Positions 34,608 to 43,359 of a stretch of 45,673 nt of DNA are shown piece after piece. The translations under genes were made by a program, and so were the position numbers. The stretch comes from Melioribacter sp. (GTDB lineage Bacteria; Bacteroidota; Ignavibacteria; Ignavibacteriales; Melioribacteraceae): assembly GCA_012026935.1 (NCBI GenBank), contig VEPI01000029.1:1-45673 (forward strand), given 5' to 3'. Within the stretch, counting starts at the first letter, position 1. Every line of letters begins with the position of its first letter. Under the pieces are notes generated by a model that was not told the origin of the DNA, searched no databases, and was given only the letters and a program-made list of their open reading frames with translations.

Positions 34608-34634
34608 AAAAACCCCGATTTAATCGGGGTTTTT
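34608..34634. terminator. Bidirectional rho-independent terminator
   Basis: CCCCGAT / ATCGGGG hairpin (34613-34619 and 34623-34629) flanked by an A-run on the left and a T-run on the right, so it can stop transcription from both sides. It lies between the convergent pabC (ends 34601) and the coiled-coil zinc-ribbon gene (ends 34645). Confidence 0.9.
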
Positions 34635-34644
34635 ATTATATAGC

Positions 34645-35382
34645 TTAAAATTTAATTTTCTTTTCAACATCGTTAGCTACTTCGGGAGAGACTAATATTC
34701 TGCCGCATGACTCACATGAAAATAGTCTTTTGCTTGATTTGATTTCCAGTTGTCTTTGCGGTGGAACAACATTATGGCATCCGGAACATGCGGCTCTGAT
34801 AATTGTGACTACAGCTTTTCCGCCTAGTGCTTTACGGATTCTACTGTAAGTATTATAATCCGGTTTGCGAACTTTAGCAGCAACTTTATCACGTTTATCT
34901 TTTAACCTGGCTTCTTCGCGCTCATTAGCTTTGATGATTTGTTTAAGCTCAGTTTCTTTTTCTTTTAAATCTTTTGAAAGTGTATCAAGCTGCGGTTCAA
35001 TCTCATTAATTTCTTTTTTCAATTTTTGCACAAGATCTTCAAGCGCAGAACTTTCCGCTTCAAGTTTTGTAATCTGTTCTTCACTATGATCAATCTCTTT
35101 TGTAAGAGCATCATACTCTTTATTATTACGCACCTGATAAAGCTGGGATTTAAATTTTTTCAGATTTGCTTTCATACGATCAACGTCATCATCATTTTGT
35201 TTTCGTTTACTGAGAGAGCTTTTCTTTTCAGCTTCTTTTGTTTCAATTTGCTCTTCAATAGCATTGATCTGAAATTTTAGATCGTTAACAGCCGCGGGAA
35301 GATCGCCGCGTAATTCTTCAAGTTCATCGAGCTGGTTGTCAATCAACTGAAGTTCGTAGAGAATGGAGAGTTTTTCTAACAA
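34645..35382 (-). CDS. Coiled-coil protein with C-terminal C4 zinc ribbon
   Basis: 245 residues. Residues 1-175 are an almost continuous coiled coil (IDNQLDELEELRGDLPAAVNDL onward, rich in Lys, Glu and Leu), and residues 195-235 form a zinc ribbon with CSGC and CESC pairs. This is the architecture of the widely conserved CdsZ/DUF164-type proteins of bacteria, whose precise function is not settled. The CSGCH stretch is a zinc ligand pair, not a haem site. It lies 10 nt downstream of the Nif3-like gene and is probably co-transcribed with it. Confidence 0.88.
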   Translation of the reverse strand: MLEKLSILYELQLIDNQLDELEELRGDLPAAVNDLKFQINAIEEQIETKEAEKKSSLSKRKQNDDDVDRMKANLKKFKSQLYQVRNNKEYDALTKEIDHSEEQITKLEAESSALEDLVQKLKKEINEIEPQLDTLSKDLKEKETELKQIIKANEREEARLKDKRDKVAAKVRKPDYNTYSRIRKALGGKAVVTIIRAACSGCHNVVPPQRQLEIKSSKRLFSCESCGRILVSPEVANDVEKKIKF

Positions 35383-35392
35383 TTTAGACTCC

Positions 35393-36505
35393 TTATTGTT
35401 TATAAAATTTTACCGGGTTCGTAGTCCCCGAATATTTTAAAACTTTTATTTCCTCGCTTCGAGTGGTAAGCTTATTAATCGCACGCTGAACTGCTTGAAG
35501 TGATATAATTTCTGTCTCATAATGGCCGGCATCTATCAATAAAATTTTTCTTTCGGCATCTTGAAACGTATGATATTTTATATCGGCTGTAACAAATGCA
35601 TCGGCACCTTCTGCTATCGCTTGTTCTAAAAGTTCGGAACCAGATCCTCCGCAAACCGCCACTTTCTTGATTGTTTTTATTCTTCCATCGCAGTATTTAA
35701 GTACTTTAGTTTTTAACGATTTTGAAACGAAGGATAGAAATTTATTTTCGTTCATTTCGTTTTCTAATTCGCCTATTGCACCTGCTCCCAAATTCACATT
35801 TTTATTTTTAAGAGGATAAATATCAAGTGCCGGTTCTTCATAAGGGTGGGTCTTTAAAATTGCAGAGATTACATTATTTAATTTCCACGAATCAACTAAA
35901 ACTTCCAGTCGAATTTCATTCACATTTTCAAAGTTATTTTTCTTCCCAACTAAAGGATTAGATTTTTCAGAACCTTTAAAAGTTCCTTCTCCGGTAGATC
36001 TGAAACTGCAATTTTCATATTCGCCAATTATTCCTCCGCCTGCTGAAAATATTGCATCGGAGATTTTACCAAAGCTGGAGGCATGAATAAATGTAACCAC
36101 CTTGAGTTGATTGGAGATTTGATTTTCTAAAAACCGGATATTTTTCAATTTTAAAATTTTTGCAAGTTCGAATGACACACCGTCTTTTATGGAATCGAAA
36201 TTTGTATGAGCAGAATAAACGCTGATGTTGTGCTTAAATAATTTTTCGATCAGTTTTGATAAGGAGTTATTTTCGGTATCTAATTTTTTTATCGGTTTGA
36301 AAATGAGAGGATGGTGCGTAAAAATAAAGTTACATTTTTTTTGAAGGGCTTCTTTTAGGACTTCATCATTAAGCTCAAGACAGAGCATGATGTTTTTGAT
36401 CTTTTGCCTCCTTGAGCCAATTTGAAGTCCAACATTGTCCTTCTCCCAAGCGGCTCCAGGCGGGGCCCAATCATCCAGATATTTTGTCAATTCTCCAACA
36501 ATCAT
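35393..36505 (-). CDS. Nif3-like dinuclear metal centre protein (YqfO type)
   Basis: 370 residues from the ATG at 36505. I prefer this start over 36526 because the conserved N terminus is MIVGELTKYLDDWAPPGAAWEKDNVGLQIG and the upstream seven codons fall inside a terminator-like hairpin. The Nif3 metal ligands are visible as THHPLIFKP (His64, His65), a SAHTNFDS segment and DAGHYETE near the C terminus. The length is that of the YqfO form with a PII/CutA-like middle insert (about 130-235). The family is broadly conserved and often mislabelled GTP cyclohydrolase I type 2; its true reaction is uncertain. Together with the downstream coiled-coil zinc-ribbon gene it forms a frequent bacterial gene pair. 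Confidence 0.9.
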   Translation of the reverse strand: MIVGELTKYLDDWAPPGAAWEKDNVGLQIGSRRQKIKNIMLCLELNDEVLKEALQKKCNFIFTHHPLIFKPIKKLDTENNSLSKLIEKLFKHNISVYSAHTNFDSIKDGVSFELAKILKLKNIRFLENQISNQLKVVTFIHASSFGKISDAIFSAGGGIIGEYENCSFRSTGEGTFKGSEKSNPLVGKKNNFENVNEIRLEVLVDSWKLNNVISAILKTHPYEEPALDIYPLKNKNVNLGAGAIGELENEMNENKFLSFVSKSLKTKVLKYCDGRIKTIKKVAVCGGSGSELLEQAIAEGADAFVTADIKYHTFQDAERKILLIDAGHYETEIISLQAVQRAINKLTTRSEEIKVLKYSGTTNPVKFYKQ

Positions 36506-36510
36506 ATATA

Positions 36511-36544
36511 AAAAAAATGCACTCATGATATTGTGAGTGCATTT
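36511..36544 (-). terminator. Terminator/attenuator-like hairpin just before the Nif3 start
   Basis: On the minus strand a perfect 11-bp stem AAATGCACTCA / TGAGTGCATTT (36534-36544 and 36515-36525) with an 8-nt loop runs into seven T residues, a textbook rho-independent terminator. It follows ispG by about 125 bp but ends only 5 nt before the Nif3 ATG, so it would also act as an attenuator in that gene's leader. Confidence 0.82.
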
Positions 36545-36624
36545 GGTAATCAGAAACTTCTATTTGTAAGTTCTGTTGTCTTTCTTCTGCCTGATTTGAT
36601 TAAAAATTTTCTCATATTTGCTCA

Positions 36625-36657
36625 CAAAATATACCATAAACGATTATCAGATTCAAA
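36625..36657 (-). promoter_or_regulatory. Possible Bacteroidota-type promoter upstream of Nif3
   Basis: On the minus strand TTTG (36654-36657), a 20-nt spacer and TATATTTTG (36625-36633) resemble the TTTG-N19-TAnnTTTG sigma-A pattern of Bacteroidota. A transcript from here would pass through the hairpin at 36511-36544 before reaching the Nif3 gene. The match is imperfect and the region AT-rich. Confidence 0.25.
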
Positions 36658-36670
36658 CTAATATACAATG

Positions 36671-38629
36671 TCAAATTTTAACCGGTTCCATCCAGCGTCC
36701 CTTTTCACGAATAATATCAATTAATTCATCTACGGCATTATCCGAATTAACATTTCTTCTAACGATTTCTTTTCCCTGGTATAAAGTTATTTTATTGGGA
36801 CCGGAACCAACATAACCAAAATCTGCATCGGCCATTTCTCCTGGTCCGTTTACAATACAGCCCATAATTGCAATTTTAACGCCCTTTAAATGTTCAGTAC
36901 GCTTGCGGATTTTATTTGTTACCTCAACTAGATCAAATAAAGTTCTTCCGCAGGAAGGACACGCAATATATTCTGTCTTAGAAATTCTTGTCCTTGCTGC
37001 CTGAAGAATTCCAAAACAAGTTCTATTAATAAATTCTTTTTCAAAATAATTTTTCGATAGATCATTCCCGATTAACCAGACACCGTCTCCAAAGCCGTCA
37101 ATTAACAAAGCACCAAAATCTGTTGATGCATTTAATCGGAAATTATCCTGATCTATCTTTTCATATGACCGTTTTATGACAACCGGATTTTTTATGTTTC
37201 TAAGCATCAACTCAAAAAAGACACGGCGCTGTTCCGCCATTCCATGAATATTGTTTGTAGATAAAATTAGAACAACGGGTTGATCTTTTACTATTACCGA
37301 AAGCAGATCGCTGAAAGCCGACTGCTGATTTATTTCAACAAAATTTAAAACAAATGATTTGTTTTCAGCCGACTTGTAATTTTTAGTTGAAGTAAAAAGT
37401 GGAAATCCTTTTGTCCGGTCGGAAAGAGATAACCATTTTTCATACTTGTAAATTAATTTTAGAGATGTTGGTGGTTCAAAAACTAAATCATTACTTCCTA
37501 AAAACAAAAAATCGCTTGCCTGATCAGTCATATTCCACTTATCTGTTAGCGGGTCGTAGCTATATCCGGCTTGCTCTAAATCTTTGTAGTTGATATTTTT
37601 TTCTTCGCTAAAATCTGAGATTACTTTCGGAACAGTTGTACCGCCGATTCCTGCAATCTCAAATGTTTCTCTTCGATAATATGTGTATGGATCTTTAGGT
37701 GATTCATCAATCGAAATTATTGGCGAATGTTTTTCTCTTTCTTTATATCTCTGTGCTAACGAAATTGCAACCGGCACTTCAAATTCCGGTTCTTCGGTTA
37801 ATGAAACACGGATAGTATCACCGATTCCGTCTTCAAGTAATGTTCCGATTCCAAGAGCAGATTTAATTCTTCCATCTTCACCATCACCTGCTTCAGTTAC
37901 ACCAAGATGTAACGGATAATTCATATTTTCAGATTCCATCCTTTGTATAAGTAAACGGTATGCTTGGACCATTACCTGTGGATTACTGGACTTCATTGAT
38001 AAAACAATATTATGATAATCCAAGTCCTCACATATACGTAAAAATTCTAAAGCTGATTCAACCATTCCATTCGGAGAATCTCCGTAACGGCTCATAATAC
38101 GATCGGATAACGAACCGTGATTAGTCCCAATACGCATTGCGGTTCCGTACTCTTTGCAAATCTTTACAAGAGGGGAAAACTTTTCTCTAATTCGATCAAG
38201 CTCGGAATCATATTCTGCATCCGTGTATTCAATTACTTGGAATTTCTTTTTGTCTGCATAATTTCCGGGATTCACTCTTACTTTTTCAACAATTCGTGCA
38301 GCAAGCTCTGCTGCGTTTGGGGTGAAATGAATATCGGCAACCAACGGTGTTTTATATCCGCGCTTAAGTAATTCATTTTTGATGTTGCGAAGATTTTCCG
38401 CTTCGTTAATGCTTGGTGCTGTAATGCGGACATACTCGCAGCCCGCTTTTATCATTCTAATAGATTGCTCAACCGTTGCAATAGTATTCATCGTATCGGT
38501 TGTTGTCATGGATTGTACTCGGATCGGATTGCTTGCACCAAGCGGGACATCGCCTATAAAAACTTCGCGTGTTTTGTAGCGGGAATATTGAGTTAAACTA
38601 TTACAATATTTCGTAATTTTTTCAATCAT
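36671..38629 (-). CDS. ispG: (E)-4-hydroxy-3-methylbut-2-enyl-diphosphate synthase, long form
   Basis: 652 residues, far longer than the 360-400 of E. coli IspG. The N-terminal TIM barrel (about 15-295) shows RVQSMTTTDT and VADIHF; the C-terminal [4Fe-4S] domain has Cys557 and Cys560 (CPSCGRTLFDL), Cys591 (GCIVNGPGE) and Glu598. A roughly 220-residue insert (about 310-530) lies between them, the arrangement known from Bacteroidota, Chlamydiae and plant plastid enzymes. It reduces MEcPP to HMBPP in the MEP isoprenoid pathway, using ferredoxin or flavodoxin electrons. It is the first gene of its strand block; a terminator lies 125 bp downstream. Confidence 0.97.
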   Translation of the reverse strand: MIEKITKYCNSLTQYSRYKTREVFIGDVPLGASNPIRVQSMTTTDTMNTIATVEQSIRMIKAGCEYVRITAPSINEAENLRNIKNELLKRGYKTPLVADIHFTPNAAELAARIVEKVRVNPGNYADKKKFQVIEYTDAEYDSELDRIREKFSPLVKICKEYGTAMRIGTNHGSLSDRIMSRYGDSPNGMVESALEFLRICEDLDYHNIVLSMKSSNPQVMVQAYRLLIQRMESENMNYPLHLGVTEAGDGEDGRIKSALGIGTLLEDGIGDTIRVSLTEEPEFEVPVAISLAQRYKEREKHSPIISIDESPKDPYTYYRRETFEIAGIGGTTVPKVISDFSEEKNINYKDLEQAGYSYDPLTDKWNMTDQASDFLFLGSNDLVFEPPTSLKLIYKYEKWLSLSDRTKGFPLFTSTKNYKSAENKSFVLNFVEINQQSAFSDLLSVIVKDQPVVLILSTNNIHGMAEQRRVFFELMLRNIKNPVVIKRSYEKIDQDNFRLNASTDFGALLIDGFGDGVWLIGNDLSKNYFEKEFINRTCFGILQAARTRISKTEYIACPSCGRTLFDLVEVTNKIRKRTEHLKGVKIAIMGCIVNGPGEMADADFGYVGSGPNKITLYQGKEIVRRNVNSDNAVDELIDIIREKGRWMEPVKI

Positions 38630-38667
38630 GATGCAATATAATTAACAAAAGTAAATGGTAAGAAGTT

Positions 38668-39186
38668 CTAGTTAGTTTTCGCAAGTTCGTATAAAAATGT
38701 TTTGATAAACTCAGATGCGGCCGGGGGATTTTGTGCTGTAATAATATTTTTCTTAATAACAACAGGTACATCTTTATAATCAACACCTTGTTTTTCAAGT
38801 TCCTTCCGATCATCTGAATGACAAGCGGCACATTCTGAAAGCACTCCGGCTTTAGCTAAAATAATTACTGCGCTGCAAATGGCGCCAACCGGTTTTTTAC
38901 TTTTAGAAAATTTTTGAACTATTGATTGTATAATAGGATCATTCCAATAATTTCTCATTCCGCTACCACCCGTAAGTATCAATCCGGCGAAGTTGCTTTC
39001 GTGAATGTTATAAAGCTGGACATCATTTTTGACTTTTAAGCCGTTTGAACCGACACAGAGCGAATATGAATCCGATGCGATAAATACTTTTATTTCAGCT
39101 CTTTCAAGAGCATTTGTAATAATTAGATATTCTTCTTCGTTGAATTTTTGCGCCGGAAGGATAAGCAATACACTTTTCTTAATCAA
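38668..39186 (-). CDS. DJ-1/PfpI family protein
   Basis: 172 residues with the DJ-1/PfpI fold: SVLLILPAQKFNEEEYLIITNALERA at the N terminus with Glu17-19 near the active site, LILTGGSGMRNYWNDP near 69-84, and the nucleophile-elbow Cys104 in VGAICSAVIILAKAGVL. The family includes deglycase-like, protease-like and chaperone-like members; which activity applies here is not visible. A CAACH sequence at 119-123 is part of the usual (T)CH segment of the family and not a haem site, as the protein has no signal peptide. On the minus strand a TATATTTG element lies 36 nt upstream of the start (39222-39229) and could be its -7 promoter box. Confidence 0.88.
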   Translation of the reverse strand: MIKKSVLLILPAQKFNEEEYLIITNALERAEIKVFIASDSYSLCVGSNGLKVKNDVQLYNIHESNFAGLILTGGSGMRNYWNDPIIQSIVQKFSKSKKPVGAICSAVIILAKAGVLSECAACHSDDRKELEKQGVDYKDVPVVIKKNIITAQNPPAASEFIKTFLYELAKTN

Positions 39187-39324
39187 AAATTTAACTCTTT
39201 CTTGTTTCGATAATTAAAATACAAATATAAATTTTGATGGGCAATCTTCCTGAAGTTTGGTTTGATGTAATAAATTTCTAATTTCGTTATATAAAGTTTA
39301 CTTCGAAGGCAAAAACTTACTAAC

Positions 39325-41193
39325 ATGCGTATTCCCGAACAAAAGATAGAAGAAATAAGAAATGCAGCAGATATTGTTGACATTATCTCAGGTCATGTTC
39401 ATTTGCGGAAGCGCGGGAAAAACTTCGTCGGGTTATGTCCGTTTCATCAGGAAAAAACTCCATCATTCACAGTTAGTGAAGACAAACAGATCTACCATTG
39501 CTTCGGCTGCGGCGCCGGCGGAAATGTTTTTAAGTTCTTAATGGAATTCAAAAATATTTCTTTTGTTGAAGCCGTTGAAGAAATAGCCGAACATCTTGGA
39601 ATCAAGATAGATTATGAAAGCCATCCTTCCGATGCACAACAGAATGAACTTGAAGAGTTATATGAATTAAATGTTTTAGCCGCACGGTTCTTCTCGGATA
39701 ACTTATTAAAAAGTACAGACGGCGAAGAAGCACGGGAGTATTTAAAAAGAAGAAACATCAAACAGCCAACTCAAAAAACTTTTGGAATTGGTTACGCTCC
39801 CTACGGATGGGATAATTTTCTTGCACATGCGAAAGAGAATAAAGTTGATCTCACTAAAGCAAAACTTCTCGGGCTGATTGACATCAATGATAAAGTCGAG
39901 TATTACGATAAATTCCGCGGACGTATAATATTTCCGATATTCTCTCCAAACGGAAGAGTAATTGCGTTCGGCGGACGTATTTTAGAAAATCAAGAGAATG
40001 CAGCCAAATATCTTAACTCACCTGAATCACAAATTTATTCTAAGAGACGATCTTTGTACGGATTGTTCCACTCAAAAGATGATATAAGAAAATTAGACCG
40101 TGCAATTCTTGTTGAAGGATACATGGATTTGATTTCACTCTATCAAGCCGGCGTAAAGAATGTAGTTGCATCTTCAGGAACATCTTTAACAGAAGAGCAG
40201 GTTCAGCTTCTGTCCCGATTCACAAAAAATATTATAATTCTTTTTGATGCAGATCCTGCCGGTCAGAAAGCCTCGCTTAGAAGCATTGAAATTCTACTGA
40301 AACAAGATTTTGAAGTAAAGGTTATTGCATTACCAAAAGGCGAGGATCCGGATTCATATATCATTAAGTATGGTAGAGAAAAATTTGAAGAAGAAGTATC
40401 GCGTGCAAATAACTTTTTAGAATATCAAACTGCACAGTTTGAAGAGCTAGGTTTGTTTGAAGATCCTGCCGAAATGACAAAAGCAATACGTGAGCTTGTA
40501 AACACATTAGCTTTAGTCGGTGATGAACTTAAGAGAAATCTTTTAATGAAATCAATCGCAAAGCGATTTAACTTACGTGAAAAATTAATTGAATCGGAGC
40601 TCAATACATTTTTACAGCAGCAAAAAGAAAGAGGAGTTGTTTCAAATGTTCGTCCGGAACAGAGAAGTACAGAGGAACAAACTCAATCACAGCTTGCATT
40701 AGCTTCAAAATCTATAGACGAAAATCCTTACGAAAAGGAGTTGATCCGTCTCCTTTATAGCGGTGAAGAAGAAATTATTTCTCACATACTCGATAAGATT
40801 TCCATTGAAAATTATAATAATCATAGTTTAAGAAAACTTGCCGGAATAGTTCAAGACGGATTCAGTGAACAGAAAATTTCTCCGGCTTATTTAATTGATA
40901 AGATCGAAGACGAAGATTTACAAGAATTTATTTTTGAATTAACTCTTGCCGATGAATCAATTAGTAAAATATGGGATGAACTTTCTTATAACGGGAAAAT
41001 CGAAAAAGATACATTAGATCATGCACTTGAAACAATAAAAAATTTTCTTCTATTTCAAATTGATCAACAAATCAAACTGAACAACCAATTTATCACAGAT
41101 TCCAAAGATGAACGGCTGCATTTGGAAATGATGAAACGGAATCAAGAACTGCAAGACGAAAAAAAATCACTTCTCGGTTCCAAAAACAAGTAA
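39325..41193 (+). CDS. dnaG: DNA primase
   Basis: 622 residues, the normal DnaG size. The N-terminal zinc-binding domain has Cys38, His41, Cys59 and Cys62 (LCPFHQEKTPSF...HCFGCGAGG). The RNA polymerase domain includes the FGIGYAP and GGRIL segments, and the Toprim motifs are LVEGYMDL with its catalytic Glu near residue 262 and ILFDADPAGQKAS near 310. The C-terminal region (about 450-622) would bind the DnaB helicase. DnaG makes RNA primers for replication. The 138 bp upstream is divergent from the DJ-1-like gene. No rpoD or rpsU is adjacent, so the classical macromolecular synthesis operon is absent. Confidence 0.97.
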   Translation: MRIPEQKIEEIRNAADIVDIISGHVHLRKRGKNFVGLCPFHQEKTPSFTVSEDKQIYHCFGCGAGGNVFKFLMEFKNISFVEAVEEIAEHLGIKIDYESHPSDAQQNELEELYELNVLAARFFSDNLLKSTDGEEAREYLKRRNIKQPTQKTFGIGYAPYGWDNFLAHAKENKVDLTKAKLLGLIDINDKVEYYDKFRGRIIFPIFSPNGRVIAFGGRILENQENAAKYLNSPESQIYSKRRSLYGLFHSKDDIRKLDRAILVEGYMDLISLYQAGVKNVVASSGTSLTEEQVQLLSRFTKNIIILFDADPAGQKASLRSIEILLKQDFEVKVIALPKGEDPDSYIIKYGREKFEEEVSRANNFLEYQTAQFEELGLFEDPAEMTKAIRELVNTLALVGDELKRNLLMKSIAKRFNLREKLIESELNTFLQQQKERGVVSNVRPEQRSTEEQTQSQLALASKSIDENPYEKELIRLLYSGEEEIISHILDKISIENYNNHSLRKLAGIVQDGFSEQKISPAYLIDKIEDEDLQEFIFELTLADESISKIWDELSYNGKIEKDTLDHALETIKNFLLFQIDQQIKLNNQFITDSKDERLHLEMMKRNQELQDEKKSLLGSKNK

Positions 41194-41206
41194 ATATGAA
41201 TTAAAG

Positions 41207-42685
41207 ATGCTATATAACCAATCGCTTTATGAAATTAATACACGTGTCTGGCTCCGAAGATTCGATCAAGGAATTATTAAATCAACCTTGAACGATGTTC
41301 CTAATTCATACTGGGATGATCTCGCTAAAAAAGGAATTGATTACATATGGTTAATGGGTATCTGGAAGACATGTAATTCTGTAATTGAGAGATGTTGTTT
41401 TGAAGAGGGATTAAAAAAAAGTTACGACCGTGCGTTAAAAGGATGGAAATCCGAAGATGTAATCGGCTCACCTTATGCAATAGATGTTTACGAAATCAAT
41501 CCTGAACTTGGCAGCCATAAATCCCTGCTTGAGTTAAAATCATGCTTGAATAAAAAGGGAATGAAGTTGATTCTCGATTTTGTCCCTAATCATTTTAGTG
41601 CGGATACCAGATTAATTAAAACTAATCCCAGCATTTTTATTTTTGTTGATAAAGAGCTTTTCAAGCGCGACCCGCATACGTATTATCAACCGACGCAAAG
41701 TGAAGAAAAATATTTCGCACACGGACGTGACCCCTTTTTCCCGGCTTGGCAGGATACAATCCAGATAAATATTTTCAGCAAAGAAGCAAGAAAATTTCTC
41801 ATAGACACGTTACTTTCTTTAGCAAAAATATGCGACGGTGTCCGCTGCGATATGTCCATGCTTTTACTCAACAATGTTTTCAATAATACTTGGGGCGGAG
41901 TTTTAGGTAAAAACGGTTTTGATAAACATAAATCGGAATTCTGGACGGAAGCGATTTCAGAAGTAAAAAATGAAAGGGCGGATTTCCTTTTTATCGCAGA
42001 AGCATATTGGGATCTTGAATATGATCTTCAACAGACCGGATTCGATTTTACCTACGATAAGAAATTGACGGACCGCCTAAAATTTGCACCCGTGAAGGAA
42101 ATTCACGATCATCTTCTTGCCGAAAACGATTATCAAAAAAAATCGTTGCGGTTTATTGAAAACCATGATGAGGAACGGGCTATAACTGTTTTAGGAAAGG
42201 AGAAATCAAAAGCGGCGGCTGTAATTATAAGTACAATTCAAGGATTGCGTTTTTATAATGATGGACAATTTGAAGGGAAAAAAATAAAACTTCCTGTGCA
42301 GATTGGAAGAGAACCGGAAGAACAGCCGAATGCAGAACTAAAATATTTTTACAATAAACTTCTAACGGTCACATCACATGAAATATTTAGTAGAGGAAAG
42401 TGGACCCTATTAGAACCGGGACCATCTTTGGACAATAACACAACATTTATAAATATCTTTTCATGGAGTTGGTCCTTTAAGGACGAGAAACGTCTTGTGG
42501 TTGTAAATTATTCAGAAACTATTTCAACTTGCAGGATAAAATTAGATGTGCGAGGTTATCAGGAAGATTTATCACTAAAGGATTTATTGAATGATCAAGC
42601 ATATATACGCTCAGCAGAGGAAGTTTACAACAGCGGTTTGTATATTGAGTTAAAACCTTTTCAAACACACATTTTTACTTATTGA
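41207..42685 (+). CDS. GH13 (alpha-amylase family) glycosidase
   Basis: 492 residues with a catalytic (beta/alpha)8 barrel from the N terminus. Conserved regions are DFVPNH (124-129), GVRCDMS with the nucleophile Asp215, IAEAYW with the acid/base Glu265, and ENHDEERA with His320 and Asp321, so all three catalytic acids are present. A C-terminal beta domain ends in PFQTHIF. There is no signal peptide, so it acts in the cytoplasm, perhaps on maltooligosaccharides, glycogen fragments or trehalose-like sugars. Specificity cannot be inferred. It begins 13 nt after dnaG and may be co-transcribed with it. Confidence 0.92.
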   Translation: MLYNQSLYEINTRVWLRRFDQGIIKSTLNDVPNSYWDDLAKKGIDYIWLMGIWKTCNSVIERCCFEEGLKKSYDRALKGWKSEDVIGSPYAIDVYEINPELGSHKSLLELKSCLNKKGMKLILDFVPNHFSADTRLIKTNPSIFIFVDKELFKRDPHTYYQPTQSEEKYFAHGRDPFFPAWQDTIQINIFSKEARKFLIDTLLSLAKICDGVRCDMSMLLLNNVFNNTWGGVLGKNGFDKHKSEFWTEAISEVKNERADFLFIAEAYWDLEYDLQQTGFDFTYDKKLTDRLKFAPVKEIHDHLLAENDYQKKSLRFIENHDEERAITVLGKEKSKAAAVIISTIQGLRFYNDGQFEGKKIKLPVQIGREPEEQPNAELKYFYNKLLTVTSHEIFSRGKWTLLEPGPSLDNNTTFINIFSWSWSFKDEKRLVVVNYSETISTCRIKLDVRGYQEDLSLKDLLNDQAYIRSAEEVYNSGLYIELKPFQTHIFTY

Positions 42686-42715
42686 AAAATTTTTGTGTAA
42701 CTCTCTTTGAATATT

Positions 42716-43354
42716 CTACCGAACTTTAAGCATATCTTGTACTATGGGTTTCAATCCTGCAAAAACAAGTTCAACAGCTATAACCATTAATATTAATCCC
42801 ATTATTCTAGTCAATACTTTATTACCGCTGTCTCCTAGAAATTTTAACAGTCTTCTACTTGTTATAAGAATTATATAGGTTAATAATAATACAACTACAA
42901 TTACTGAAAGCAGAATTAACTTTTCTGCCGCTCCAACCGCATCATTATAGAGAACCATCGTCATTGTAATGGAACCTGGTCCGCAAATTATTGGAATACC
43001 CAGCGGGGTGATTGCGAAATCATTTACAAACTCTGAAAAATTTTGTCCCTCTTCTTTAATGCGAGCAATTTTTCCTTGAAGCATATCATAACCGGACATA
43101 AAAAACAAAATTCCGCCCACGATTCGCAGTCCGTTAACCGAGATGTGAAAGAAATCAAAAATAAAATTACCTGCTAAAGCAACTACAACCATTATTATAA
43201 AAGCTGTTAGCACTCCCTTAAACGCAATCTTGTGCACTTCTTTGTTGTTCATTTTGGCAGTGATGGAGCTGAAAAGCGGAATTATTCCGAACGGAGTAAC
43301 CATTGTAAACAGAGATGTAAATGCGAGCAATGTGAATTGAAAAATTCTATCCAT
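42716..43354 (-). CDS. MarC family integral membrane protein
   Basis: 212 residues with six hydrophobic helices. The conserved start FTLLAFTSLFTMVTPFGIIPLFSSI, the block GLRIVGGILFFMSGYDMLQGK near 75-95 and the ITPLGIPIICGPGSITMTMVLY block near 114-135 identify the MarC/SNARE-like (UPF0056) family. Members are annotated as putative antibiotic-resistance or NAAT-type amino-acid transporters, but transport has been shown for few. It lies 5 nt after the decarboxylase gene and is probably the last gene of the hydrolase-decarboxylase-MarC operon, which suggests a role in moving a related amine or amino acid. Confidence 0.92.
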   Translation of the reverse strand: MDRIFQFTLLAFTSLFTMVTPFGIIPLFSSITAKMNNKEVHKIAFKGVLTAFIIMVVVALAGNFIFDFFHISVNGLRIVGGILFFMSGYDMLQGKIARIKEEGQNFSEFVNDFAITPLGIPIICGPGSITMTMVLYNDAVGAAEKLILLSVIVVVLLLTYIILITSRRLLKFLGDSGNKVLTRIMGLILMVIAVELVFAGLKPIVQDMLKVR

Positions 43355-43359
43355 AATGT

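Noticed and set aside
34645-35382. CSGCH in the coiled-coil zinc-ribbon protein as a haem site
   Set aside because: It pairs with the downstream CESC as a C4 zinc ribbon and the protein is cytoplasmic.
36506-36526. ATG at 36526 as the Nif3 start
   Set aside because: It lies inside a terminator hairpin, and the conserved N terminus begins seven codons later.
38668-39186. CAACH (residues 119-123) in the DJ-1-like protein as a haem c site
   Set aside because: The protein has no signal peptide, and the family keeps a similar TCH segment. Chance pattern.
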